A stretch of DNA of 64,000 bases from Candidatus Phaeomarinobacter ectocarpi (GCF_000689395.1 NZ_HG966617.1:165535-229534), one strand, 5' to 3'. Positions 1 through 9,225 are shown, numbered from the stretch's first letter. Notes: a model not told the origin generated them from the sequence alone. Numbers and translations are program-made.

Positions 1-69
1 GATCAGCCTTGGGGCGTGTCATTGGGTGACATCACCATCCGCGCAACCGGCGACGGCTACATACTCTAA
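1..69 (+). CDS. C-terminal end of an unidentified protein (partial)
   Basis: An open frame runs from the first base of the window to a TAA at 67-69 and gives the last 22 residues of a protein (ending ITIRATGDGYIL). It lies 26 nt upstream of the SDR gene on the same strand, so the two could be co-transcribed. Too little is present to assign a family. Confidence 0.45.
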   Translation, partial: DQPWGVSLGDITIRATGDGYIL

Positions 70-95
70 AAAAACTCCGTACAGGGAACGAAAAC

Positions 96-881
96 ATGCA
101 GATAGACAGCAATACAGCTGCCGTGGTCACCGGCGGCGCATCGGGACTTGGCAAAGCCAGCGCGCAGGCGTTGGGGGATGCAGGCGTCAAGGTAGCGATC
201 TTTGATCTCAACGAAGAAGCAGGCGAAGCGATGGCCAAATCCATCGGCGGCATCTTCTGCAAGGTTGATGTGACCGACGAAGACAGCGTCATTGCGGGGT
301 TTGAAAAAGTCCGCGCCGCCCATGGTCAGGAACGCATCTGCGTCCACTGCGCCATGACATCCAAGGGCGGCAAGAAAACCGTCGGCCGCAACCGGGAAAC
401 CGGTGAGTTCATGCGCTTTCCGACGGAGGACTATGCCTACTCCATCAACGGCATTCTCGTGGCCAGCTACCGGGTGGCCTCCCTGTCTGCCTTGGGCATG
501 GCGTCTCTTGAGCCCAACGAAGATGGCGAGCGCGGCGTCATCACGCTGACGGCGTCCGTCGCTGCACAGGACGCGCAAATGGGTCAGGTCGGCTACGGCT
601 CCGGCAAGGCCGGTGTGAATGGTCTGGTGCTGCCCATGGCCCGCGACATGATGGATCTGGGCATTCGCGTGAATTCCATCATGCCCGGTATTTTTGCAAC
701 GCCGCCCATGCAGGCCGCGCCGCCGAAAGTGCTGCAAGGTCTGTCCGCCTCGGTGCCGTTCCCAAAACGTCTGGGCAACCCGCCTGAGTTTGCCAGCTTC
801 GTAATGGAGCTGGTCCGCAACACCTACTTCAATGGACAGGCCATCCGTCTCGACGGCGGCATCCGCATGCCGCCGCGTTAA
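96..881 (+). CDS. SDR family NAD(P)-dependent oxidoreductase
   Basis: A 261-residue protein of classical short-chain dehydrogenase/reductase size. The N-terminal Rossmann dinucleotide motif TGGASGLG is at residues 12-19, the NNAG region is replaced by HCAMTS near residue 84, and the catalytic set is Ser153, Tyr167 and Lys171 (YGSGK). The C-terminal LDGGIRMPPR is typical of SDRs. The overall pattern resembles 3-hydroxyacyl-CoA dehydrogenases of the HSD17B10 type, so oxidation of a hydroxyacyl-CoA is a reasonable guess but substrate cannot be read from sequence. It meets the MOSC gene tail to tail with a 4-bp overlap. Confidence 0.9.
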   Translation: MQIDSNTAAVVTGGASGLGKASAQALGDAGVKVAIFDLNEEAGEAMAKSIGGIFCKVDVTDEDSVIAGFEKVRAAHGQERICVHCAMTSKGGKKTVGRNRETGEFMRFPTEDYAYSINGILVASYRVASLSALGMASLEPNEDGERGVITLTASVAAQDAQMGQVGYGSGKAGVNGLVLPMARDMMDLGIRVNSIMPGIFATPPMQAAPPKVLQGLSASVPFPKRLGNPPEFASFVMELVRNTYFNGQAIRLDGGIRMPPR

Positions 882-1450
882 ACCCGGTCAAGCGGCACAT
901 GCGGCGCGGGAGGCAGCGAGACGTCGATGCTGTCTCCCGGACGGACACTGCCGCCCAGCATCACAACACCCATCACGCCTGCTTTTCGGATCAGATGCCC
1001 GTCTGCATCCTTGTAAGCCACGCGTTTGAGCAGTCCCGGCCGGAACGCTTCGATCTGCTGGCAGGGATTGCGAAGACCGGTGAGGCTCACGAGGGTTGAT
1101 GCGCCGATCTTCAGCGTCGTACCGGTCGGCAAGGACAGAATGTCGATGCCGCGCGTGGTGATGTTTTCGCCAAGGTCGCCACCGATGATGTCGAAGTCAG
1201 GCTGAAGCTCGTCGAAAAGCTCCGCATGCATGAGATGCACCTGCCTGAGATTGGGCTGGGTCGGGTCGGCTGCGACACGGGAGCGATGCCTGACCTGCGC
1301 GCCCTTGTGGCAGTCGCCTGCCACTCCGAGCCCGGCCACGAGCGTGATCTCGTCAACCGGCTGCTTTGAGAAAGCGTGGTCCGTACTGGTGTAAACACCG
1401 CAGACGCTGGCTGGTGCGGGCATCGTCATGATGGCGATTTGATCGCACAT
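878..1450 (-). CDS. MOSC domain-containing protein
   Basis: About 190 residues forming a single MOSC domain, the fold shared with molybdenum cofactor sulfurases and YiiM/mARC-type proteins. Features seen are the early VAGLGVAGDCHKG segment, the GGDLGENITTRGID motif and the GLRNPCQQI segment holding the conserved cysteine. It probably handles sulfur or metal-cofactor chemistry; no partner enzyme is adjacent. ATG starts at codons 8 or 10 are possible alternatives, since no clear ribosome site marks the first ATG. Confidence 0.82.
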   Translation of the reverse strand: MCDQIAIMTMPAPASVCGVYTSTDHAFSKQPVDEITLVAGLGVAGDCHKGAQVRHRSRVAADPTQPNLRQVHLMHAELFDELQPDFDIIGGDLGENITTRGIDILSLPTGTTLKIGASTLVSLTGLRNPCQQIEAFRPGLLKRVAYKDADGHLIRKAGVMGVVMLGGSVRPGDSIDVSLPPAPHVPLDRV

Positions 1451-1525
1451 GGCGTGACGCGTCGCAAATCAGACCAGCCATGCGCAACACCGAAAGATCA
1501 GACTGTCGTGCTGCGCATGGTTTTT

Positions 1526-2941
1526 CTAAGAAGAGCTATCGCGGGTCAGCGGGGGAGGCGTCCAGTCGCCGCCCAGCACATCGTCACCCGGCCAGTAGAT
1601 GCGCAGCAGGGTCTTGAAGTTGCCTTTAGGCGTCGGCACCCAGTTGGCGCCGTCCTCCGGTGCTGCGCGTGACAGGACGATATCGACACTGCCGTCTTCG
1701 TTGGTCATAGGTTTGTGCTGGCTGCCCAGGGAATACCGGTTGTGCGCGTTGGCCTCCAGATATCCCTCTTCGTCATACAAAGTGACAGACCAGAAGGCGG
1801 ATGTGGGCGGCAGATCATCAGCTTCAAAGTGAAGCCGATAGATATTGTTGCCATTCAATGGTTCACCGTCTGCATCTAGCTGCGACACGGCATAGACCGC
1901 ATCTTCCACAAGATTGGCCCCCAGGCCCCACATGGCCCAGTAGGCACGACGTCCATAGTCCGTACCCCAGGTTCCCATGCGCTCCACATTGAAGATCCAT
2001 GAACCGTCCTGCTTGGTGCCTTCGTAGAACGCTTTGACATAGACCGCCTGCTTGGCGGCGGCACCGCTGGCCAGGGTTTCCTGTATTTGCGGGTCCAGAT
2101 CTTCAAAAGCGATGGCGGCCTCTGGTGTCATGCCGATGGACGCAAGGAGGGCAACCATGTCTGCATCGTCAGCGGGCGAAGCGTTGTCGGCCCAGACATC
2201 CAGAAAACCATTGAAGTAGGCGTTCGCAGGCATCCGCAGGGAATAGGGGATGGGCTTGCCGACTTTGGTTGCTTCATAGGCGGGCACATAGTCAGCAAAC
2301 GGATCATCGCCACCTTGAGCCTGTGCATATGTCATCAGCACATAGGCATCCTGAAGCTTGCCGACGGCTGCTGCATCCTGCGGTGAGTCCGCCTGAATGC
2401 GGCCCGTGATCCAGACCATGTTGGTCGGGCTGACAACTTTCTCATATCCCTCCGGCACGTCACCGGTCCAGGCTCTGTTCACCAGAAAATACTTCTGAGC
2501 ATCCTGACCTGTGGTGCGCGAGCCAATGCTCTTGAACGTATTGGTCCAAGCGTCGATGAGCGGCATCACATAGTAGCGATCACCCATGTCTGGAATTTCA
2601 AACACAACCGGGCCCTTGCTGAGGTCAACCCAGCCAACGCTGTAGAGCGTATTGCGGTTGCCCAGAACCACAGCACGGTTCTGAGGCTGGGCAAGGCGTT
2701 TGAAATGGATGAAGTGATTGGGAACGGACCGCTCACGGAACGGGACCGTGAACATGACGTCCTGGCTCTTCTTCATCACCACCAAAGGGTAGGCGTAGTC
2801 AAAGATGGTCTCAGCCTGCGCCTGGGTCAAAGGCTGGGGTGTGGCAGGAGGCTCGGTTGCCTGCGCGGCGGGAGCTGCCAGAAAACTGACCAGAAGCAGA
2901 CGGGTGGCGTGGCCGGCTAGGCGTTGGCGAAAAGTGCGCAT
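1526..2941 (-). CDS. DUF1254/DUF1214 domain-containing exported protein
   Basis: A 471-residue protein with an N-terminal signal peptide (arginine-rich start, hydrophobic LLLVSFLAAPAAQA). The first half matches the DUF1254 type (FDYAYPLVVMKKSQD, NRNTLYSVGWVDLSKGPVVFEIPDMGDRYYV) and the second half the DUF1214 type (SVTLYDEEGYLEANAHNRYSLG). The family is common in proteobacteria and mostly of unknown function; it is predicted periplasmic. It starts 3 nt after the sterol-desaturase-like gene and is probably the second gene of that operon. Confidence 0.88.
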   Translation of the reverse strand: MRTFRQRLAGHATRLLLVSFLAAPAAQATEPPATPQPLTQAQAETIFDYAYPLVVMKKSQDVMFTVPFRERSVPNHFIHFKRLAQPQNRAVVLGNRNTLYSVGWVDLSKGPVVFEIPDMGDRYYVMPLIDAWTNTFKSIGSRTTGQDAQKYFLVNRAWTGDVPEGYEKVVSPTNMVWITGRIQADSPQDAAAVGKLQDAYVLMTYAQAQGGDDPFADYVPAYEATKVGKPIPYSLRMPANAYFNGFLDVWADNASPADDADMVALLASIGMTPEAAIAFEDLDPQIQETLASGAAAKQAVYVKAFYEGTKQDGSWIFNVERMGTWGTDYGRRAYWAMWGLGANLVEDAVYAVSQLDADGEPLNGNNIYRLHFEADDLPPTSAFWSVTLYDEEGYLEANAHNRYSLGSQHKPMTNEDGSVDIVLSRAAPEDGANWVPTPKGNFKTLLRIYWPGDDVLGGDWTPPPLTRDSSS

Positions 2942-2944
2942 GGT

Positions 2945-3784
2945 CTAATTCTCCACTGCGGGTGTTGATGTCACCGGCACCGGTGACGGCGTGGTGCTGA
3001 TGATGGGCCACAGAAGCTGTTCTGCGATGCTTGTGTCCGGCAGGTTTTCGACGCCGATTTCTTCTGGGTACTGACGGGTGATCTTGGCGGTGCCGAACAG
3101 CACGTCCCAGAAGAACAGCAGGTTGCCGAAATTGCCCTTGTAGTTTGTGACACCATCCGCTGCGTGTTTGCCGTGGTGCGCACTATGCGTGGCGGGTGTG
3201 GAGATGGTCCGCTCGACCACCCACATGACCGGGGACAGCCAGTTGATCTTGTAGAGCGGGGCATCCCAGCGAACGTCTGAGTGCGCGCCATAGATGACCG
3301 TCATCTTGATGACGATGTACACCGCATAGACCCAGCCGCCGCCCATGAAGATGAGCGCGCCGGAGAGCCACAGACCTGGCATCAGCAGGTAGTAGAAGAG
3401 ATTGTTCCGGTACACGATGCGGATCGACATGTAGGGTGCATTGTGGTGCGGCCGGTGCAGCTTGTAGAGCGCAGGCACCGAGTGCGACAACCGGTGCCAC
3501 CAGTACTGGGTCATGTCGTCGAAAATCAGGAATAGCGCGAAGACCGCCAGGAACGGCCAATCCTTGAGAATGCCTGCGGCGTCGGGTGCAATGAAGGCAG
3601 CGACCACGGCCCCGCCCGCCAGAACAAATGGCTGGGTAAAGGCAGACAGAACGCCCGTGGATACGATTTCCACGATCGCGTCTCCGCGGTTCTGGCCGGG
3701 CTTTTTGAAAAAACCCGTGAAGAGGATTTCAAGAAGCACAAATCCGAGAAGGATGGCGACAATTGCGATGATTTCCGGCTGCAT
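2945..3784 (-). CDS. sterol desaturase / fatty acid hydroxylase family membrane protein
   Basis: A 279-residue multi-spanning membrane protein with the di-iron histidine clusters of the fatty acid hydroxylase superfamily: H97xxxH101, H110RPHH114 and H200xxHH204. Enzymes of this family use O2 to hydroxylate or desaturate lipid chains or sterols in the membrane. The gene is divergent from a Crp-family regulator and leads an operon with the DUF1254 gene. The true substrate (hopanoid, sterol, carotenoid or fatty acid) is not decided by the sequence. Confidence 0.88.
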   Translation of the reverse strand: MQPEIIAIVAILLGFVLLEILFTGFFKKPGQNRGDAIVEIVSTGVLSAFTQPFVLAGGAVVAAFIAPDAAGILKDWPFLAVFALFLIFDDMTQYWWHRLSHSVPALYKLHRPHHNAPYMSIRIVYRNNLFYYLLMPGLWLSGALIFMGGGWVYAVYIVIKMTVIYGAHSDVRWDAPLYKINWLSPVMWVVERTISTPATHSAHHGKHAADGVTNYKGNFGNLLFFWDVLFGTAKITRQYPEEIGVENLPDTSIAEQLLWPIISTTPSPVPVTSTPAVEN

Positions 3785-3851
3785 GGCGGGTCTCCCTAGC
3801 CTGGTTCTTATGACCTTGAGCCAATGGGTAGCATCGGAGATTGCCCTTAAA

Positions 3852-3867
3852 TGTTAAGTAATTTACA
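3852..3867. promoter_or_regulatory. candidate Crp-type operator
   Basis: The sequence TGTTAAGTAATTTACA is an imperfect palindrome of the TGT-N10-ACA type, 12 nt before the Crp-family gene start and within the divergent control region shared with the sterol-desaturase-like gene. Autoregulation or control of the divergent operon is inferred from position only. Confidence 0.35.
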
Positions 3868-3878
3868 TTTTAATCATC

Positions 3879-4568
3879 ATGCGAGACCTCCTTCAGTTCA
3901 ACACTCGCCCGTTCATGGAAATGCTGGCGCCAGACATTGCTGATCGTGTGCGGAACGAGGCCACAGTTTCCAGGTTCACCAACGGACAATTGATCCAGAG
4001 CCGAGGCGACACGCGGTCTGGCCTGTCCATCATCAAGTCCGGGGCAGGACAGATGGGCGTCTTTGGCGAAGACGGCACCTTCGTGATGATGTCGGTGCTG
4101 GGTCCGGGCCAGACTTTCGGTGAAGTCACCCTGTTCACGGATATTCCCCGCACCCAGGATTTTGTTGCCATCGGCCCGACAGAAATCTACCAGCTGTCCG
4201 CTGCCCGTTTTCGGGCCCTGTGTGAGGATGAGCCGGGTCTGCTCGAAACCCTGCTGTCCATCACCCTCGCCCGCTCGCACTTTCTGCTCGACGTGCTGGA
4301 TTCAATCCGCCGCCTGCCCCTGCGCGAGCGGGTGGCAAAGACCCTGTACTCAATGGACCTGACGGCAGGCCAGCACGGACACGTCCAGTGCCGGCAGGAA
4401 GATCTCGCGGACATGATCGGCATCTCCCGAGTCTCCCTCAGCAAGGCGCTGAAAGATCTCACGGCGCTCGGCCTCATCAAGCTGGGTTATGGAAGCATCT
4501 CGTTTCCCGACGTGGCAAAATTCCGCGACTGGGTGTCCCGCAACTGCAACGTGGCGATCGTCTCGTAG
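3879..4568 (+). CDS. Crp/Fnr family transcriptional regulator
   Basis: 229 residues: a cyclic-nucleotide-binding-like beta barrel (about residues 15-115, with GDTRSGLSIIKSG and GPGQTFGEVTLF), a dimer helix, and a C-terminal winged helix (about 150-215, RQEDLADMIGISRVSLSKALKDL as recognition segment). There is no N-terminal cysteine cluster, so it is not an FNR-type oxygen sensor. Divergent from the sterol-desaturase/DUF1254 operon, its likely target. The ligand is unknown. Confidence 0.87.
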   Translation: MRDLLQFNTRPFMEMLAPDIADRVRNEATVSRFTNGQLIQSRGDTRSGLSIIKSGAGQMGVFGEDGTFVMMSVLGPGQTFGEVTLFTDIPRTQDFVAIGPTEIYQLSAARFRALCEDEPGLLETLLSITLARSHFLLDVLDSIRRLPLRERVAKTLYSMDLTAGQHGHVQCRQEDLADMIGISRVSLSKALKDLTALGLIKLGYGSISFPDVAKFRDWVSRNCNVAIVS

Positions 4569-4607
4569 CATCGATGAAGCCTCTCATATGGATGCCGACT
4601 GTGGTCC

Positions 4608-5285
4608 CTAGCCAGAGATCCAGCCCATCAGGCCGAAGAAGAGCGGTGCGGGGGCCACAGCCAAGGCGACACTGACAAGAAACCCTCGAAACGGCATCAG
4701 CCGGCCAAGGCCGACGGTCAGCGCAATCCCGCCACCTCCACCGAGTACGACATTGCCGGGGGTATTGATCAGGACCGCAAGGGTCAGACCGCGAAAAGCA
4801 ATGGCCCGGGAGACCCAGTGGGACAGTCCAGTCCGCCACCGGACACAGCTGCGGCGTCCGCTCGCCTGAGGGTCACTGCCATAGGCAACAAGCGCCTCAG
4901 CGGCGTGGGCAAGGCCCATTCTCCGCAGAAATGCTCCTGCGGCCGCGTCCGGTATCTGCCGCCCGACAAGGAAAGACAGGCACAAGGCCGCGACAGTTGC
5001 CAGGTACACGGGAGCAGCCAGATCAGCGCCGAAAAAGACCAGCAACATCAGTCCGACTTCGGCACCGGGCACGAAGGGGCAGGCCAGCAGTGCCACGTAA
5101 ATCAAAAGGATCGCGAGGAGAAGCGGCAACGCAAGTCCATCGCGTGTGAGACCTGGAAGATCCAAGGCAGATGCCACGTGGCCCGCGAGGCCTTGCCCGC
5201 CAACGGCCAGGGCAAGGCACACCGCACCGGCGAGCAGGGCAATCCTGACGTTTCCAGCCGTCAGCGTCTCGGTCAGCCTGCTCAT
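4608..5285 (-). CDS. polytopic membrane protein, VTT/TVP38-like
   Basis: The start at 5285 (MSRLTETLT) is chosen because its ATG overlaps the TGA of the upstream DUF2306 gene by 4 bp; longer readings upstream are in a different frame from that gene and lack hydrophobic character. The 225 residues form about five or six hydrophobic segments, with PFVPGAEVGL and a C-terminal LINTPGNVVLGGGGGIAL segment that recalls the VTT (SNARE-associated Golgi/DedA-like) fold. The family call is tentative. Translationally coupled to DUF2306. Confidence 0.6.
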   Translation of the reverse strand: MSRLTETLTAGNVRIALLAGAVCLALAVGGQGLAGHVASALDLPGLTRDGLALPLLLAILLIYVALLACPFVPGAEVGLMLLVFFGADLAAPVYLATVAALCLSFLVGRQIPDAAAGAFLRRMGLAHAAEALVAYGSDPQASGRRSCVRWRTGLSHWVSRAIAFRGLTLAVLINTPGNVVLGGGGGIALTVGLGRLMPFRGFLVSVALAVAPAPLFFGLMGWISG

Positions 5286-5932
5286 GCCTGTACCGGCCGG
5301 GATGCGCGTGTCGTGCGGATCAGGAGTTCTGCAAGCAGCAGATTCAACGCCCACGCGAGGACCATCATCACATCCCGCGCGGGTCCCAGAAGTTCTGCCC
5401 CCATCACTATGGCCCAGCCGATGCCAAGAACAGTCTGCGTAGAAGCGCCCTGACCGATCGCATAGGCACGAAGCATGGCGGCGCTGTGTCCGCGGACATT
5501 GCGTGACCTGACCGCGATGACAGCCCATACGATCAGACCGACCATCCACACACTGAGAAAAATCCGGGTCCAGTAGAGCAGCAGTCCCTGAAGCTCAGCG
5601 GGGAACATGAAGGCATGGGTCATCCAAAGACCGGTCGCGGCGCTGATACATCCAGCCGCCGCAACCACCCGGCCTACCGCGCGATGTACATCTGGATGGT
5701 GCCGCCGCACGCTTGGCAGGAATTGCAGCGCGCCTGCGAGGCAGAACAGAAAACTGCTCAATATGTGCAGCACCACGGGCAGGGGGGCAGCGAGGGCGCG
5801 CGGGTTGTCCGGCATGATGGTCACAACGCCTGCCAGATCAGCGATGCGCACCAGACCGCCAAATGTCGGCACAAAGGAATAGACAAGAATGAACCCAAGC
5901 AGGGTCCATTCGCGTGTGGTGATGGTCTTCAT
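5282..5932 (-). CDS. DUF2306 family membrane protein
   Basis: 216 residues with about six membrane helices. The hydrophobic pattern with HILSSFLFCLAGALQFLPSVRRHHPDVHRAVGRV is characteristic of DUF2306, where conserved histidines and arginines sit between helices. Function of the family is not established. First gene of a two-gene operon; divergent from the LysR-type regulator at 6035, which probably controls it. Confidence 0.8.
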   Translation of the reverse strand: MKTITTREWTLLGFILVYSFVPTFGGLVRIADLAGVVTIMPDNPRALAAPLPVVLHILSSFLFCLAGALQFLPSVRRHHPDVHRAVGRVVAAAGCISAATGLWMTHAFMFPAELQGLLLYWTRIFLSVWMVGLIVWAVIAVRSRNVRGHSAAMLRAYAIGQGASTQTVLGIGWAIVMGAELLGPARDVMMVLAWALNLLLAELLIRTTRASRPVQA

Positions 5933-6034
5933 GGCACTCTCGGGTCACGACGCGTTTACAGGTAGAGAGCGGTATATCCATGCGTCAGCGAATGTTGCAT
6001 TGCCGAAATTCGTCCATCTGCTATACGCCTATAT

Positions 6035-6937
6035 ATGAACTGGCAGGCAATATCCTTTGATTGGAACCAGATACGGGCTTTTCTGGCGACCGCCGAAGAG
6101 GGCTCCTTCAGTGGTGCAGCACGGGTGTTGAAAACAACGCAGCCAACCATCGGTCGGCAGATATCCGCCCTTGAAGACACGCTGGGGGTCACGCTCGTCG
6201 AGCGCAGCGTGCGGGGATTGACCCTCACGGAGGCGGGCCGCGACCTAATGGACCATGTCAGGGCCATGGGCGAGGCCGCGACGCTGATCTCGATGTCTGC
6301 TGATCGCCAGTCGCAGGACATCTCAGGTGATGTGACCATCACGGCAACCGATCTTTTTGGCGTCACCATCATGCCGGAGATACTTCTGCGGCTGCGCGAA
6401 ACCGCTCCGGGCATCCGCATCCGTATCGTCGCGTCAAGCGAGATTCAGAATCTGATGCAGCGCGATGCGGATATCGCCGTGCGTCATGTTCGGCCGGACC
6501 AGCCCGAGCTGATTGCACGCCATGTCGGTGACTTTCGCGCAAGCCTCCATGCAGCGACGGCCTATCTCGACCGCGCCGGTCGCCCAAGCACGCCACGTGA
6601 TCTCACGGAGCACGCGTTCATCAGTGACCTTGATACCGGGACCATGCTCGCCACGCTGCATAATCACGGACTGCCCTTCCAGGCGGAAAACTGTTTCTTC
6701 GCCAGCGACAGCGGCGCCGTGGTCTGGGAGATGTTCAAGGCGGGTTACGGTATGGCGCTGGTGCCCGGTGCCATGTGCGACATCACGCCGGGAATCGAAA
6801 AAGTATTCCCGGACCTGCCGTCCATCGACTTTCCTGTATGGCTGGTGACGCACCGGGAGCTTCGGACCAACCGGCGTATCAGGGTGGTGTTCGATCTGCT
6901 CGCCCGGGAATTGAAGGACAAGTTGCAGGTGTCTTGA
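6035..6937 (+). CDS. LysR family transcriptional regulator
   Basis: 300 residues with an N-terminal winged helix-turn-helix (about residues 8-66, FLATAEEGSFSGAARVLKTTQPTIGRQI) followed by a periplasmic-binding-protein-like effector domain (about 93-295). The short 102-bp divergent spacing from the DUF2306 operon is the usual LysR arrangement, in which the regulator controls the neighbour and itself. Effector unknown. Confidence 0.9.
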   Translation: MNWQAISFDWNQIRAFLATAEEGSFSGAARVLKTTQPTIGRQISALEDTLGVTLVERSVRGLTLTEAGRDLMDHVRAMGEAATLISMSADRQSQDISGDVTITATDLFGVTIMPEILLRLRETAPGIRIRIVASSEIQNLMQRDADIAVRHVRPDQPELIARHVGDFRASLHAATAYLDRAGRPSTPRDLTEHAFISDLDTGTMLATLHNHGLPFQAENCFFASDSGAVVWEMFKAGYGMALVPGAMCDITPGIEKVFPDLPSIDFPVWLVTHRELRTNRRIRVVFDLLARELKDKLQVS

Positions 6938-7092
6938 GGTCCCGGTTACCCGTCACGTAAGGCAACTGTGGCGCGGGCTTGGCCAGGTCGTCCGCATTCG
7001 ACAGTTGAACAACTCTGCAATCACCTGCACGGTCTGCTAGGTCTTCTCCATGCGCCTTTTGTGTTTGGGATCAGGAACAAGGCATCGACCCT

Positions 7093-7719
7093 GTGAGTGA
7101 AGCGGCAAAAAAATCTGACCGGAAACGGCTGCAGCCTGAAGAGCGCAAGGACATGCTGCTGGAATCTGCCGTTGCCTATCTGCGGGATCACGGCATTGCC
7201 ACACTGACCATGGATCGCCTGGCGCAGAACGCAGGCGTCAGCAAACCGTTGATGTACAATTACTTCCCCAATCGCATGGCTCTGCTGAAAGCGGTGCTGG
7301 TGCGTGAGGTGAATATGCGTCGCGCGCGGGACGCACAAATTGCCAAGGAAGCCGAAACGCTGGAAGACCTGATCCGCATGGCGTCCCGCCATACGCTCGA
7401 GCACATTCAGGCGCGCGGCAACATTATCCAGCAATTGTTGCAGGAACCCGAAATCGCCCAGGTGATGACGGATATGCGCTCAGAGGCCCGCGGGGGATAT
7501 GTTGACTACATCACCAAGAAGGCATGTGCGACCTATGATCTGCCACCGGACATTGCGAGGGTCGTGGTGCAGTTGCTCATGAACATGGGCACCAATGCCG
7601 GGGCACTGTTTGATCGCGAGAAGGGCGACATCGACCAGGCGCACGACATCCTTCTCACGCTGACAACCGGCGCCATTGAGGCTGCGGTCCGCAAATACGC
7701 AAAAAAGCCGCGCGCCTGA
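7093..7719 (+). CDS. TetR/AcrR family transcriptional regulator
   Basis: 208 residues starting with GTG. The N-terminal helix-turn-helix (about residues 17-63, GIATLTMDRLAQNAGVSKPLMYNYFPNRMALLKAVL) is typical of TetR. The ligand domain is not distinctive. It precedes the amidohydrolase gene by 227 bp, and an inverted repeat in that gap is a possible operator. Confidence 0.88.
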   Translation: MSEAAKKSDRKRLQPEERKDMLLESAVAYLRDHGIATLTMDRLAQNAGVSKPLMYNYFPNRMALLKAVLVREVNMRRARDAQIAKEAETLEDLIRMASRHTLEHIQARGNIIQQLLQEPEIAQVMTDMRSEARGGYVDYITKKACATYDLPPDIARVVVQLLMNMGTNAGALFDREKGDIDQAHDILLTLTTGAIEAAVRKYAKKPRA

Positions 7720-7817
7720 TTAGGCCTGATTTTATGCATTCCAACGCTGTGCCCTGCACATGGCGCGCACGCCCTTGGCGCTGCGCGTTGGCTGACGGCT
7801 GAGTCGTTTTCCTTATT

Positions 7818-7842
7818 GACTATAATTATAATAACGATAGTC
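7818..7842. promoter_or_regulatory. candidate TetR operator upstream of amidohydrolase
   Basis: Arms GACTAT and ATAGTC enclose an A/T-only centre and a few extra bases, overlapping a TTGACT that could be a -35 element. It is the only AT-rich palindromic stretch in the 226-bp gap between the TetR and amidohydrolase genes. Confidence 0.35.
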
Positions 7843-7946
7843 TCGCTGCGACGGATATCAAAAAGCCGCTGAAGAAAATCAATTGTCGCCGCATCTGTCC
7901 AAGCGCTGAAGGCGCGGACAGGCGGCCGATCTGGAGGAAAACACCT

Positions 7947-9116
7947 ATGGATGAACGTCCGATTTCAGCAGACAGCCATGTCATTGAGGGCCCCGGCGTC
8001 TTTGCCGGTCTGGCGGACCGTTTTGGTGACGATGCGCCACGTATCGTCAGTGAAAAGGGCAAGGGAGATACCATCTTCATTCCCGCCAGGGGTGATGCGG
8101 GCGTCAACGTGGCGCGTATGGGCCTGGCGGCAACACGCCTTGATCGCAAGGAGCCGATCGGCCGCAAGCATGGCCACAAGCCCGACACCGGGACGATTGA
8201 AGACCCGGAAATCCAGGCCTACTTCACCGGCGGATACGCTGCGATGCGCCCCGGCCTGGTGGACGGCGCCAAGCGCGGTGATGATCAGGACATCGATGGT
8301 CTGGCGATAGAAATTCTCTATCCCGGCTACTTCTCCATGTTTGCCTATCGCAACACGGACCTGCTGATTGCACACCAGAAGAACTACAATGACTGGCTGT
8401 TTGATCACTGTGCCGCATCGAACGGACGACTGCATGGTCTTGCCGCTCTGCCGGTGCAGGACCCCGAGGCTGCTGTGGCTGAACTCGATCGGGTGATTGC
8501 CAAAGGCTACAAGGGCGTCGTCATTCCCAGCAACGCACCCAAAGGCACGCGCTACTGCGATGAAATCTACGATCCTATCTGGGCGCGCGCCGCAGAGGCA
8601 GGAATCCCGGTCTCCGTCCATGTGGGCTGCTTTTCGCACATCCCCAATTCCGTCAAGGAAGCCGCCGCACGCGACATGATCGCGGTCTATGCGGGCACAG
8701 CCTCCTTGATCCATGAAACCCTGATTGAATTCATGTGCCGAGGGGTTTGCCAGCGACACCCAACGCTGCAGATTGTGGTTGCCGAGTTCAATGCAGGCTG
8801 GGTCGGATACTGGCTGGATCGTGTGGACCAGGGCTGGCAGCGCGAAGCGGCGCAGAACCCGTCAGAATCGACCTATGAACCTGCCGCTGACATCTGGAAG
8901 CGACAGTTCTACGCCACCATCGAGGACGATCAGGCTGCAATCCTGACACGTGAGATGATTGGTGATGATCGACTGATGTGGGGATCAGATTATCCGCATA
9001 CGGATTCGACCTGGCCACACTCCGCCGATGTGCTCAACGAGATGTTTGCCAATCACCCCGTCGATGCGCGCAACAAGATCACACGTGACAACGTCAAGGC
9101 GCTCTACAATCTGTAG
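7947..9116 (+). CDS. amidohydrolase family (amidohydrolase 2) protein
   Basis: 389 residues. The opening DSHVIEGP motif and the late GSDYPHTDSTWP motif are typical of TIM-barrel amidohydrolase 2 proteins, which include ACMSD-like decarboxylases and lignin/aryl acid pathway enzymes; HVGCFSH in the middle supplies a further metal-site histidine. A GGAGGAAAACACCT segment gives a good ribosome site 8 nt before the ATG. Neighbouring TetR suggests substrate-induced expression. Substrate unknown. Confidence 0.87.
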   Translation: MDERPISADSHVIEGPGVFAGLADRFGDDAPRIVSEKGKGDTIFIPARGDAGVNVARMGLAATRLDRKEPIGRKHGHKPDTGTIEDPEIQAYFTGGYAAMRPGLVDGAKRGDDQDIDGLAIEILYPGYFSMFAYRNTDLLIAHQKNYNDWLFDHCAASNGRLHGLAALPVQDPEAAVAELDRVIAKGYKGVVIPSNAPKGTRYCDEIYDPIWARAAEAGIPVSVHVGCFSHIPNSVKEAAARDMIAVYAGTASLIHETLIEFMCRGVCQRHPTLQIVVAEFNAGWVGYWLDRVDQGWQREAAQNPSESTYEPAADIWKRQFYATIEDDQAAILTREMIGDDRLMWGSDYPHTDSTWPHSADVLNEMFANHPVDARNKITRDNVKALYNL

Positions 9117-9157
9117 GGCAGTTGCCACTGACGGATAAGAACCTGAAACAGCACACC

Positions 9158-9191
9158 ACACCGGTCCGTCTCGAAGCAGGCGGGCCGGTGT
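9158..9191 (+). terminator. hairpin, possible terminator
   Basis: Arms ACACCGGTCCG and CGGGCCGGTGT form a strong stem 41 nt after the amidohydrolase stop; the following run is only moderately T-rich. Confidence 0.5.
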
Positions 9192-9225
9192 CGCCGCTCT
9201 TAGTCTTTTACCGGGGAACCTGAAT

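Noticed and set aside
66..737. Long minus-strand frame opposite the first SDR gene
   Set aside because: It is a mirror of the SDR codons in a GC-rich genome and has no recognisable family.
4608..5549. Long reading of the VTT-like gene starting at 5549
   Set aside because: The extra 88 residues are the out-of-frame shadow of DUF2306; the ATGA overlap at 5282-5285 marks the real start.
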